Part shown: positions 37,908 to 47,315 of the stretch, piece by piece
How the letters are laid out: each line of letters opens with the position of its first letter
Position numbering within the stretch: the stretch's first letter is position 1
Source of the DNA: Manis javanica
Taxonomy: Eukaryota; Chordata; Mammalia; Pholidota; Manidae
Direction of reading: 5' to 3'
Assembly (NCBI RefSeq): GCF_040802235.1
Contig: NC_133156.1
Coordinates: 187,929,851 to 187,993,850, forward strand
DNA length: 64,000 bases
Notes under the pieces: model-generated
What the model was told of the DNA's origin: nothing
What the model saw: only the letters and a program-made list of their open reading frames with translations
Database searches by the model: none
Program-made: the position numbers and the translations under genes

Positions 37908-37989
37908 TCCTTTTTTGTAGTGACATGAAAGAAAGTTATCTACCATTTTCTCTATAATGTTGGAGTTTCAGCATTATTTTAAAGAGGTA
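37908..37989 (+). repeat. 82-bp perfect direct repeat, copy 1
   Basis: Starts TCCTTTTTTGTAGTGAC and ends ATTTTAAAGAGGTA. Identical, base by base, to 38423-38504. The flanks outside the 82 bp do not match. Confidence 0.95.
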
Positions 37990-38422
37990 AGAAATAAGAT
38001 GAGGAGACAGGGTTCAGGTTGGGTCAGGCAGCCTGGAACCAGTCCTACTAGCCTGACATCGAAAATACTGACTGCGTGGCGACAGGCATAGTTTTCCTGA
38101 GTGTCCATTTCCTCCTCTCGCCAACGGGCAAGGCCAGTTTTCCTCATGGGTTCTGTGTCCACTGCACCAGGAGTTCACCGCCGGGTCAGTTCTAACTGGT
38201 GCATGCCTCATTTGGACTGGTTGGGAACCAAGGCAAATATTTTTAATATCACCACAGAAAGTAGATGTGATAACTCTACTTCCAAAGGGTTTGGAAAGAT
38301 CTTGTATAGTAACTGAAAATACTTCCAAGAATAACAACCATATAAATGTAAGGGCCTAAGGAATGAAAGGATGTAAAAATACCAAGGATGATGACCCAAA
38401 GATCAAAATGTACATGGCCCCA
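37990..38422. other. 433-bp segment between the perfect repeats
   Basis: More GC- and CpG-rich than its surroundings, for example around TCTCGCCAACGGGCAAGG and CACCGCCGGGTC. Overlapping frames on both strands (37974-38162, 38014-38337, 38101-38316) are unrecognised. No poly-A, LTR end or inverted repeat was found that would make it a known insertion type. Confidence 0.6.
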
Positions 38423-38504
38423 TCCTTTTTTGTAGTGACATGAAAGAAAGTTATCTACCATTTTCTCTATAATGTTGGAGTTTCAGCATTATTTTAAAGA
38501 GGTA
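38423..38504 (+). repeat. 82-bp perfect direct repeat, copy 2
   Basis: Second identical copy, offset by exactly 515 bp from the first. Confidence 0.95.
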
Positions 38505-38524
38505 TTTAAAGGGTGAGGTTATTT

Positions 38525-38619
38525 ATTTATTTATTTATTTATTAAAGCACAATTGCTGTTTAATCTTATATTGATTTCAAATACATGGTTCAACAGTTAC
38601 CCATATTACCAAACTCAGA
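38525..38619 (-). mobile_element. Small AATA-tailed retroinsertion with 12-bp target duplication
   Basis: GTGAGGTTATTT occurs at 38513-38524 and again at 38620-38631. Between them lies an ATTT-repeat tail (antisense AAAT tail, to about 38543) and about 75 bp of body containing GCACAATTGCTGTTTAATC. The layout is that of L1-mobilised DNA inserted in minus orientation. The body is too short for me to name the source; the 3' end of an L1 or other LINE is likely. Confidence 0.75.
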
Positions 38620-38631
38620 GTGAGGTTATTT

Positions 38632-38920
38632 TTAATTTGTTTTGCTTTTGAAGCTAAGTCTTTGTGTCTGCTACCATTTAATTTGGAGGAAACAAAGGCC
38701 ATTATGGCTTTGGAGTAGTTCAAATCCTTTCTTTGTCACAGGAGAGCAAATTATGACAGAAAAGAAAAAAATATTCTAAATAATTAGTCCATCATGGCAT
38801 GGATCCATGTGAGCTTTTCTGGGACAAGACTTAATCACTTCATAAATTGGCTATGTTGATTGTGTTATAAATAATAATCCTGTGTGCCTCATTAAACCCC
38901 AAATGCACATCCTTGCATAG
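38632..38920. other. Intergenic DNA, no gene recognised
   Basis: AT-rich, unassigned. Confidence 0.4.
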
Positions 38921-38937
38921 AGCTCATTCCTTTTCTT
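38921..38937 (+). repeat. Left target-site duplication of the ERV retrocopy
   Basis: AGCTCATTCCTTTTCTT, repeated without change at 40004-40020. Confidence 0.95.
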
Positions 38938-39096
38938 CTTCTTTTTTTTTTTTTTGAGAGGGCATCTCTCATATTTATTGATCAAATGGTTGTTAATGAC
39001 AATAAAATTCTGTATAGGGGACTCAATGCATAGTCATTAATCAACCCCAAGCCTATATCTCAACAGTCTCCAATCTTCTGAAGCATAATGAACAAG

Positions 39097-39150
39097 TTCT
39101 TACATGGTGAACAAGGTCTTACATAGTGAATAAGTTCTTACATGGTGAAC
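39097..39150 (+). repeat. 21-22-bp tandem repeat within the ERV retrocopy
   Basis: Three units of the type AAGTTCTTACATGGTGAAC, the middle one changed to AAGGTCTTACATAGTGAAT. The repeat lies in the presumed U3 part. Confidence 0.85.
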
Positions 39151-39857
39151 AGTACAAGGGCAGTCATATCACAGAAACTTTCGGTTTTGATCACTCATCA
39201 TGAACTATAAACAATCAAGTCAGATATGATTATTTGTTTGATTTTTATACATGATTTATATGTGAATCCCATATTTCTCCCTTATTATATTATTATTATT
39301 ATTTTTAAATAAAATGCTGAAGTGGTAGGTAGATGCAAGATAAAGGTAGAAAACATAATTTAGTGCTGTAAGAGGGCAAATGTAGATTATCAGGTCTGTC
39401 CTTGTCCAAGCTAGACAAGGGCAACAAAACATCCACGGATGCAGAAGATTTCTCTCAAAACAGGGGTGGTGAGGTTCCAAGCCTCCCCTCTGTTGGTCCC
39501 CAATTTCTCTCCTGATGGCCCCCTGTGACTGTGCCTGTCTTAGGTTGTTCCTCCCTTGAGGAATCTTACCCGTCTCTGGCTAACCAGTCATCTTCTGGGG
39601 CCATACAGAGAAATGTAAAGTTGGTAAGTGAGAGAGAAGCAATACTGTTTGAAAAGGTTAGCTTTTTACTTCTTTGCAGATTTATGCCCTGTGGCTGCTA
39701 TGCCCAGCATTTGTCTTGAGGTATCTTTACCACTTGGAAGAATTACGATACTCGGTAATTTTCGATATGAGGCACTAATTCTACTAAAGGGTTGTAATTA
39801 GGAAGGAAGAAGAAAAGCTATAAAAGTAGCAGATGGAAGAAAACATGGGAAGATTGA

Positions 39858-40003
39858 TTATTTCTTTGACATATCTTCTTGTAGAGTAACATAAGCATGT
39901 ATAGGTTTTAAACTACTAATTAAATTGCGCACATACATTAACATAGTAGGAATACAGCTACATAACAAAAGCAGACCTACAATTACCAGCCATATCCAGT
40001 GAA
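39858..40003 (-). pseudogene. Env-like transmembrane tail remnant
   Basis: The minus frame within the element gives about 48 residues and then a stop at 39858-39860. It has a hydrophobic segment (core VIVGLLLLCSCIP) followed by a basic, polar tail ending DMSKK. This resembles the membrane anchor and cytoplasmic tail of a retroviral Env. Everything upstream, including the surface unit and fusion region, is missing. The frame runs on into host flank to 40082, where an in-frame ATG at 40008-40010 lies inside the target duplication. It is not expected to be functional. The Env assignment is inference from layout and hydrophobicity. Confidence 0.45.
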
Positions 40004-40020
40004 AGCTCATTCCTTTTCTT

Positions 40021-40562
40021 GCCTGCCTGACTGGATGCGTTGCCTTTTGACCTGTCTTGGCAAACAGGAGCACCTGGCTCAAAATCAGGCAGGTGTGAGA
40101 TGTCTCAAGAGAAGTGAAATTTTATGCTCCACAATTTTTTTTTTATGTTCCACAATTTTAACAACCCGTTCTCTAGATTAACCATCAGGGCTTCTCTCTT
40201 TTTCCCCACCTTTTAAAAATTAAGTGGTGGATCAATTAATAAAAAATTGCCAGATAGGAAAAGTAGCTTGCCTCCTGTGATGCCAGACAATCTGTCATCT
40301 TAAGACTTGAGATGGAGTTTTACAAAAGTCAAGTCTGTCCCAATTTCTTCCACCAAAAACATTTAAAATATATTAGAATGAGCCAACTTTCTTTGATGCA
40401 GTAATGAAAAATAAACCATAGACGTAAAACGGATTTCCTTTTAGCAATAAAGAATTTAATAAAGAATACAGAGAACTTTCTATAGTGGTTTGTTTACAAA
40501 AGACCTATTTATTATGAAATTGGACAAAATGAGATTTGCCTTCCTATGACAGCCTCATAGGG
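40021..40562. other. Intergenic DNA, no gene recognised
   Basis: AT-rich. A short repeat of the phrase TCCACAATTTT occurs near 40126 and 40148. Confidence 0.4.
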
Positions 40563-40805
40563 TGGTGCTTCTCAATGTGAGATCTCTTGGCTGGGACCAG
40601 TTGGCAACTGTTTGTTACTTTTCCATGACAACGTAAGCACAGAAACTGAGAGTAAGCACCTAGAAAGTTCCATAGCAATCTAAGCAGATGGTTATTTTTC
40701 TAGTGCTTTATTTTCATTTCATTTGGTAAAAGTGTCAGTTCATGTTGGATTGGAAATGCAAAAATCTATTCATTCACTGCAGATTGTTTGAGAAATGCTG
40801 CTGTA
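40563..40805 (+). mobile_element. hAT-type non-autonomous transposon relic
   Basis: GGTGCTTCTCAA at the left and TTGAGAAATGCTG at the right are decayed terminal inverted repeats of the Charlie kind around about 240 bp. Internal sequence is diverged and the exact MER family is unresolved. Confidence 0.6.
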
Positions 40806-41243
40806 GGAAATTCTTTCAGCACTACACTTCTCCAAGGTGACTGTCTTCATAAAGTTTTTTTAGGCAACAGAATAATACTGTTCTGTTCTTAGCTGCTCTG
40901 CTTCTAAGTGTGAAGACACATAATAGCTAGTGTTTTCACCTGCAAATATTAGCTCTTTGATGGAGAACTCGTTTCCATTCCTTCTGCCCTCTTGTCTCCT
41001 TTGTCCTTTCCCAGTAGGATTCATTTCCTTTCAGATCTTCTGCATTATCAAAAGGGCACCCTTTGTAAGATGACAGAGAAACTCTGGTTTAGCCAGGTGC
41101 TAGGGAACTTCCTCTCTGGTGCCTCCACCTCCGTCCCTCCCATCCCAGTAGGAGCTGTGTTATTATCATTCTTTTACCAGAGCTGAGTTAGGTGAGCTGA
41201 GATGTGAGGTGACCTCGCTTCTTCAGAGTTGGCCCTAGACTGT
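40806..41243. other. Intergenic DNA, no gene recognised
   Basis: Unassigned, no coding signal. Confidence 0.4.
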
Positions 41244-41665
41244 TGTGCATAAAATGAAAATTCCTGTGGCCAGGATTCTCACCTGGCCCTGGTTGGCTAG
41301 CTCACTACACACGTCTGGGCAATAAGTTGCTACTGACTCTATATAAAGAGTTCTGCCCAGTGCTCTGGGCACAACACGGTGGCATGGCTGCAAGGCTGCA
41401 GGAGAGCACAGCAGAGGGCAGAGTGGTGGCAGCATCGAGGACAGAGGCCCAGAGGATGGCTGTGCTAGCAGAGAGGCCCAGAGACAGAGATCAGCTTGCT
41501 GCGTGCAGACTCGCTCTGAGTGAACAAGATTCTAGTGACTGACCTACCACCATGGAAATAAAGTTGGGTATAACCCTTTCACCCCAAGAACATTCTACTG
41601 TCATTTCTTTGGTCACACTGAATCCATAGTGAACCTGCCCAGGGCTGAAACCCATTGGCAAGACA
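41244..41665 (+). mobile_element. ERV solo LTR, family A copy 4
   Basis: This LTR is 422 bp, TGTGCATAAAATGAAAATTC to CATTGGCAAGACA. TATATAAA lies at 41340-41347 and AATAAA at 41557-41562, with the shared block GAGTTCTGCCCAGTGCTCTG after the TATA box. Compared with the 19751 copy it has an extra GC-rich segment between TATA and AATAAA. Flanking pentamers ACTGT (41239-41243) and GCTGT (41666-41670) match at four of five bases. Confidence 0.82.
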
Positions 41666-41979
41666 GCTGTGAAGGAAGCAGTACTGACTTAGGCCCCCCT
41701 TGGCCCCTTTGTTTATTCTCCTGGCTCCTGCCTGTGTCCTTCCCCACCATGGAAACACACAGCTCCAGGTCTTCTCTGGCAGGCAATATAGCACTGATTA
41801 AACCTGATAGGTTTAGAGGCCTTTTGTATACCTGTATTTACTTTTTGGAGGGATAACGTATATTGGGAGCAGGAGGACTGGACAAACAATCTTTTAATTA
41901 TAAACTTTCAAACCAAGAACTAAGAAATGCTGATTTTATCTCTCTTTTTTTGTATTTAATTTTTAGTTTGTATTTAAAG
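41666..41979. other. Intergenic DNA between two LTRs
   Basis: No gene or repeat recognised. Confidence 0.4.
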
Positions 41980-42436
41980 TATCACGCCCGCTTCCCGTGG
42001 GTCGAGTTGATGCGATCACATGAGACCTGGTTCAGTTTCAATCAGCTTTAATTTCTTCTCACCAGCGGTGTTACAGAAAGATTGCAGCTTGCACGCAGGC
42101 AAGTATGAGTTAGAGCGCTTTTAGATTCCTCTCGTCTCTGCGGGATGGCTCACTTGCTTTTGCTTCTGCTTCTGCGAACTTCTCCGTCTCCCTACTACTA
42201 CCTCTATATATATATGTTTCCTAGACCAATCAAAGGGGAGAGCATGCGTGACCTTTAACTCTATTGGCAACAGGGCGGAAATCATGCAGTGTGCACGAGC
42301 ACGGAACTACTTATAACGTCTGGGAGGGGGATTCTCCTATTGGGCAGAGCGGATGCGTGGGATGTGCCATTACCGGATGTGAGCGCCATCTTAGAAGGGC
42401 TGGGGTCCGACTTCGGCCGGGGCTCGGACCTCTATA
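41980..42436 (-). mobile_element. CpG-rich solo LTR, antisense, with 5-bp target duplication
   Basis: TAAAG flanks it on both sides (41975-41979 and 42437-42441), enclosing about 457 bp. On the minus strand it has several CCAAT motifs, a TATATATATA box (plus 42204-42216), then an ATTAAA polyadenylation motif (plus 42047-42052) about 70 bp before the end. It keeps many CpGs, so it is probably young or protected from decay. Both termini read TA and not the usual TG and CA. The class is uncertain; promoter layout and size would fit a class II ERV. Confidence 0.75.
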
Positions 42437-42562
42437 TAAAGAACTAAGATCCTAAATCCCCTCCAGTCTTGATCTTCTTCCCTCCCTTCCTAGCCATATT
42501 TACTATACTGAAGTTGGCAAGTACACTTCCTATTTATACTTTTACTGTTTCATTTATTTTAA

Positions 42563-43135
42563 TAAACACATAACACTAAACAGTTATCTGTTGCTGCATT
42601 ACAAGTCACCCCAAAGCATACTGGTTCAAAGTAACAGCAATAATTGTACTGTTAGCTGTCACAGTTCTGTGGGTTGACTGGGCTCAGCTAGATGGTTCTC
42701 CCCCCAGCTTGCAGCAGATGGTGGCTGGGGCCAGGGTCATTCTGAAGGCTTCCTCCCTCACAGGTCTGGTGCCTGATGTTGGCTAATGGCTAAGATCTCC
42801 TCTAGGGCCATCAGCTGGAAGGATACCTACAGGGGGCCTCTTCATGTGACCTGGGCTTCTTCACGGTACATTAGCTGGATTCCAGGAGGGAATGTTCCAG
42901 GAGCACCCAGCAGAAGCTGTATCATCTTTCATGATCTACCTTCAGAAGCCACATGGAATTATTTCTGCTGGAGTCATGGGCCCACCCAGATTCAAGGAGA
43001 GGCAACATTAGACTTCCCCCCAACCCCACTTCTGGTGGAAGGAATGTAAATGTTGTCGTATTGTAGGAAGATCATGTAGGATGAGGAAGAAAGCTTGTGG
43101 TGGCCATCTTAGAAAATGCAACCTGCCACAAGTAC
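42563..43135 (+). repeat. Ancient interspersed repeat, family unresolved
   Basis: The run from GTTATCTGTTGCTGCATTAC through ACAGTTCTGTGGGTTGACTG and ATTCTGAAGGCTTCCTCCC to TGGCCATCTTAGAAAATGC matches a very common mammalian-wide repeat arrangement I recognise but cannot name with certainty (an LTR or DNA-transposon relic). The 87-residue frame 42786-43049 is a by-product. Confidence 0.55.
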
Positions 43136-43149
43136 TTAGGTGCTAAGTA

Positions 43150-43610
43150 TTTTACAAAAGGTACATATCCATAACCAAATGTGATTATATTTTGCATGTT
43201 TTTAATCTTTTTATAAATGGTAGCATATGATATGTATCACTTTGTGACACTTTTTACTTAGCTTTATAGTTTTGAGCTCTACCTAGCCAATATATGAGGG
43301 CTAATTCATTTCTTTTAATTGCTACTTTGCATTGCATTGTAGGAATATATCACAATTTGTCCATATATCATCATTTTTAAATTGAAATCATATAGTGTAT
43401 GTTACTTTGTGACATCCTTTAAAAAACTACTGTAAATGGTCAGCACTCTCCCATGCCACTAAATATCCTCCCAACATAAAATTTTGGTGGCTACATTGTG
43501 TCCATCTATCATATGACTAGAACATAATCCTTAACTAAATCCTTAGAGTCAAAACTTTAGGTTGTTTGTAATTTTTTTCACTATTATAAATAAAGCCACC
43601 ACAACTATCC

Positions 43611-43664
<54 letters not shown>

Positions 43665-44227
43665 TTGTATACATATTTTATTATTTCCTTAGGAAAATTA
43701 CTTACAAAAGGAATAAGCAGATGAAAGGGTATAAACAATATTGAGGCTTTTAATATATATTGCCAATCTTGGATCCACTTTTGTTTATTTTTACATTACC
43801 TTTAATACCAGAAACACCTAGGTAGCCTCCACCCAACTTACGAAGTAAAACAATGCCAATAGTTGAAGCCTTCTATTTGCCCTCCCCATTTCATCCTCAT
43901 CCCTTTTTCCAGAGGGCTCCACTATGCCAAATTTGGTATTTAGTATTCCCATGTATTTTTATATCTATATAGACAAAATCAAACTATATATATAGAAATG
44001 CTTTCCATGTATATTTGTACTTATATAAATGGAATTGTACTATATTTATCCTTCTGCAACTTTGATCAACATTGCATTTCTGAGATTTATCCATAATGGT
44101 ATGTGTAACTCCAGTTCATTCACTGCTGTGTAGTATTCCATTAAATGGATATACCCTTCGTTTATTTCCCCAACAGCAGTTTGTCACACTCAATGCTGTC
44201 AGATTTGCCAACCTGATGGGTGTGAAC
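43150..44227 (-). mobile_element. L1M 3' region, antisense, probably two copies
   Basis: 43150-43600 carries a diverged L1M 3' UTR. After the GT microsatellite, 43760-44227 again has antisense L1M landmarks (CAGAGGGCTCCACTATGCC region, TTGATCAACATTGCATTTCT, ATAATGGTATGTGTAACTCC, CCTGATGGGTGTGAACTC). Confidence 0.65.
43616..43662 (+). repeat. GT dinucleotide microsatellite
   Basis: About 23 uninterrupted GT units. Such arrays are normally polymorphic and can adopt Z-DNA. Frames on both strands (43535-43738 and 43562-43744) come from it. Confidence 0.97.
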
Positions 44228-44347
44228 TCAAAGAGGTATGACAGGCTGGACTATAATCCTTCCCCAACAGCCATCTAACCAGCTCTTTGGGGTTTTGTTT
44301 AACTAGTGGGAGATGCTGAGTGCTTATTGATAGAGATAGTTGAGGGA
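44228..44347 (+). repeat. 120-bp direct repeat, copy 1
   Basis: Begins right at the end of the antisense L1M with TCAAAGAGGTATGACAGG and ends GATAGTTGAGGGA. About 94-95 percent identical to 44802-44919. Confidence 0.92.
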
Positions 44348-44801
44348 CCATTTCAAAAATGGAATTAGCATCTCATTGAGGGTATTACATTTTTAAAAGC
44401 CTCTGAAAATTGGCCTTATATCCAGTGAAGAGTACATAGGCTGGGGAAAGTTATGCAAACTTATCACATTAAGAAATAACTGAAGAAAATTAGTCTTTTG
44501 GTCAAAAACTAGGAAGACCAAAAAGGGTTATGATGATCATCCTCAAATACAAGAAAAGCTGACATATGGAGAGGCACTTGATTTATTATTGGTTACTCCA
44601 GAGAAGAGATATACTTAGTGACTCCATTTCCCAGACATGACCAAGGAGAGCTGAATGGACAGCTTTCAGGAATGTAGTGGACCACTAGAAACCTGAGGGG
44701 TTCAGGGATGGGCTCTGAGAATCTAGTGATCCCCCTAGAGATGTTGGCATGCTGTTGGTGAAAGTGCTGGTTCTTTGGGAACAAGTCCGTAGCTTTTTGT
44801 C

Positions 44802-44919
44802 TCAAACAGGTGTGACAGGCTGGACTATAATCCTTCCCCAAGGGCCATCTAACCAGCTTTGGAGTTTTGTTTTACTAGTGGGAGATGCTGAGTGCTTATT
44901 GATAGAGATAGTTGAGGGA
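44802..44919 (+). repeat. 120-bp direct repeat, copy 2
   Basis: 118-bp partner of copy 1, differing by about six substitutions and one 2-bp deletion. Flanks differ from those of copy 1, so the intervening 454 bp is not duplicated. Confidence 0.92.
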
Positions 44920-45989
44920 ATAGAGGATAGGGTAAGGGACAGATTGTGGAAAGGATTAGGAACCCATCAGTTGAGGTAGGTGTGGTTTGGGAGAGAGAAC
45001 AGAGATGTCTAATGGGAACATTTGGTAGTTTGGCTTAGTATAAGCATGAAAATGACAGTGAAATCTCAACTACCCAACAGTGCTTTAGGAATAATGTTTT
45101 TTGGTATATGTGTAAGGAAATAAATTATTTGCCTGGTCTCAAGATGGGGTAAAGGGCCAGAGCAAAGTCTACCCAATAGGTACTCAGCTAACACATGCAT
45201 ATACTCAATAAGAATGTTTGCATTTTGTATAGGACATTGCACTAGTTGGCCTCCAAACATTCTAGTAAATCCCAAACTCCAACCCATTCACACAATAAGA
45301 CAGTACTGATTCTCCCAGAAATGACTGCATTTTGAAAGAAGACCTGCAGAAAGTAAGCAATACATAACCCCAAGAAATGCCTCATTAATCTTGAAATTTG
45401 AATCATAGGCTAGGATAGGTAGATGATGCATGTTCGGGAACTTCCTAGTTCCCCTCAAATTGTACCATTATAGAAAATAGCCTAGAACCATATAAGTTGG
45501 GGGCTAAACATCTTTATTTTGCAGTTTTGCAAATTTGATTGCAATTTTGCAAAATAGATGGCAATTTTGCAATTCTATTTCAAAAATGGAAATATAGGAT
45601 TCACCTCTTCATGAATATGGGCTGAAATTAGTGATTGACTTGTAATAAACAGGGTAGGGGGAAGAAAAGGTAATGATTTTATAAGGGAAAGATCTAGCAG
45701 ACACACTTAACCAACTGCTGTGATGAGAAGGGCACATCACCTCTACAGTACTTTTCACAAAAATCCATAGCCCCATATAGTAATGAGGAAACCCCAGAGA
45801 AACCCCAAGAGGGGGAAATTCTGCAAAATACTTAACCAGCACTCTTCAAAATTGTCAAGTTCATGGAAAACAGGAAGAGACTAAGAAGCTATCATAGACT
45901 GAAGGAAACATGATAAATAAATGTAATGGGGTATCCTGAATTAGATCCTGGAACAGAAGATGGGTGCCAGTGTAAGAACTGATCAAATC
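44920..45989. other. Intergenic DNA, no gene recognised
   Basis: Contains a triple repetition of GCAATTTTGCAA-like words at 45520-45575 (TTTGCAGTTTTGCAAATTTG, GCAATTTTGCAAAATAGATG, GCAATTTTGCAATTC). Otherwise AT-rich and unassigned. Confidence 0.4.
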
Positions 45990-46175
45990 CAAATAAAATC
46001 CACAGTTTAGTTTTATACCCATGTTTATTTCATTTCTTAGTTTTGATAAATGTGCCATAACTATGTACAGTGTTGACATTAGGGCAAGCCCAGTGAAAGG
46101 TATATGGGAACTCTCTGTACTATCTTTGGATTTTCTGTAAATTTAAAATTATTTCAAGATAAAAGTTAAAAAGTA
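45990..46175 (+). mobile_element. L1M 3' end fragment
   Basis: TAAATGTGCCATAACTATGT, GTGTTGACATTAGGGCAAGC, GGGAACTCTCTGTACTATC and ATTATTTCAAGATAAAAGTT form a sense L1M tail. Confidence 0.7.
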
Positions 46176-46184
46176 CAATTTCAA

Positions 46185-46300
46185 TGAAAAAAGTACTGGA
46201 GCACAGAGAGATTACTTGATTGCTCAGAGATCACACAACAGATAAGCAGTTTATCTGAAATTAGAATCTAGTTCTCTATACTAAAACCCAGAATTATCTT
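46185..46300 (-). repeat. MIR SINE, antisense
   Basis: GAGCACAGAGAGATTACTTG and ATCACACAACAGATAAGCAG are the antisense MIR core. Confidence 0.6.
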
Positions 46301-46603
46301 AAAGGTTTTTCCAATAAGCCACCCTAATTCTGGGGTCCATCATTACCCTGCTCATCTTGGTGGATACTTTTATGAATTAAACTTCTCTGGACTTGCTGGG
46401 CATAAGCCAAATAAGATACCTCCAACTATAGTCTTTCCTGCAACACTGCAGATCTATTTTCCCATTCTCAGAAGCAACCACTTCAGACATTTTCTACTCC
46501 TCAGTCTTCTGACCCTATTGCCTTCTTTCTCACTGCCTCAGATGGCCTGATCTACTTCACAGCAAGAAAAGAAGCCATCAGAGAACTTCCTCAACTTTCT
46601 GTG

Positions 46604-46607
46604 ACCC
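46604..46607 (+). repeat. Left 4-bp target duplication of the provirus
   Basis: ACCC immediately before the 5' LTR; the same four bases follow the 3' LTR at 50798-50801. Confidence 0.8.
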
Positions 46608-47292
46608 TGAGACAAGCACTATGGGCTTAGACAGAGCAGGGTGAGGGCCTCCAGAAAAAACAAAGCAAGGAAATCCATTGTGGATTTCCTTTGGCCTGCT
46701 TGGGAGCCCAGCTTGTTTTTCTGACTTTACCCAGGTACTGCTTTTCTTCCTCCAGCCCTAAACAAATGATTGGCAACCTGGGCAATGTAGCAAGCAAGTC
46801 CAAAACAACATAGTAAGAACAGGGAGCATTCCATCTTGAAAATATGATTGCATCTTAAAACCTAATTAGTTAAAAACTAACTTTCTTCACATACTCTTTA
46901 ACAAACAGACAATAACCCAGCCCACCTTGGGAGCAAAGCAGGCAGCCTTAAATGATATGCTCCCAGAGCAGGAAGCTACTCTTCTGGGAGGAAATGAGAG
47001 CAGTAAATTTCTTGTAAATAACCAGGAAGACTAATAAGAAAGTGAATGTCTCTTCAAAGATAAACATTTTGGGACCACTTAGCAGGTGTACATCCCTAGC
47101 CCTTTGCCTCTCAACTGCCTATACAACTCCTAGACAACCCACCACCCTGGGACTCTCTTGCCCCCTCCTGGCATGAGCCAGGACCTCTGTCCTCTTGCTT
47201 TATCTTTAAATAAAAGCCTCCGCCTTGCTTTCCTACCTTGAGTGTTTGTGAAGTTCATTCTTTGACTCCACGAACAAGAAACTCCGGGATCA
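46608..47292 (+). mobile_element. 5' LTR of class I ERV provirus
   Basis: 685 bp, TGAGACAAGCAC to CTCCGGGATCA. The core promoter word is TATACAA (47120-47126), a changed form of the TATAAAA in the 3' LTR. AATAAA is at 47209-47214. The LTR contains one unit of the GGGAGCAAAGCAGGCAG block that is doubled in the 3' LTR. Confidence 0.88.
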
Positions 47293-47296
47293 CTTT

Positions 47297-47315
47297 TGGG
47301 GGGCTCGTTCGGGAT
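47297..47315 (+). promoter_or_regulatory. Primer-binding site, tRNA-Pro type
   Basis: TGGGGGGCTCGTTCGGGAT lies four bases after the 5' LTR. It differs from the usual proline tRNA 3'-end complement by one added G and one C-to-T change. Proline priming is typical of gammaretrovirus-like class I ERVs. Confidence 0.85.

Larger units (their letters stand above)
38938..40003 (-). mobile_element. ERV-derived polyadenylated retrocopy (env end plus U3-R), L1-type insertion
   Basis: Seen: the 1,066-bp element lies between perfect 17-bp direct repeats. On the minus strand it ends in poly-A (poly-T at plus 38942-38955), preceded by an AATAAA-type signal in the ATCAATAAATATGAG context about 20 bp upstream. 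Its other end, after 40003, is an abrupt truncation. The first minus-strand frame codes a short peptide with one strongly hydrophobic stretch and a basic tail, then about 860 bp of non-coding sequence. Known: a 3' retroviral transcript ends with the env transmembrane tail followed by U3 and R. Inferred: this is the 3' end of such a transcript copied by L1 machinery. A LINE subfamily with an unusual 3' UTR is the alternative. Confidence 0.65.
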
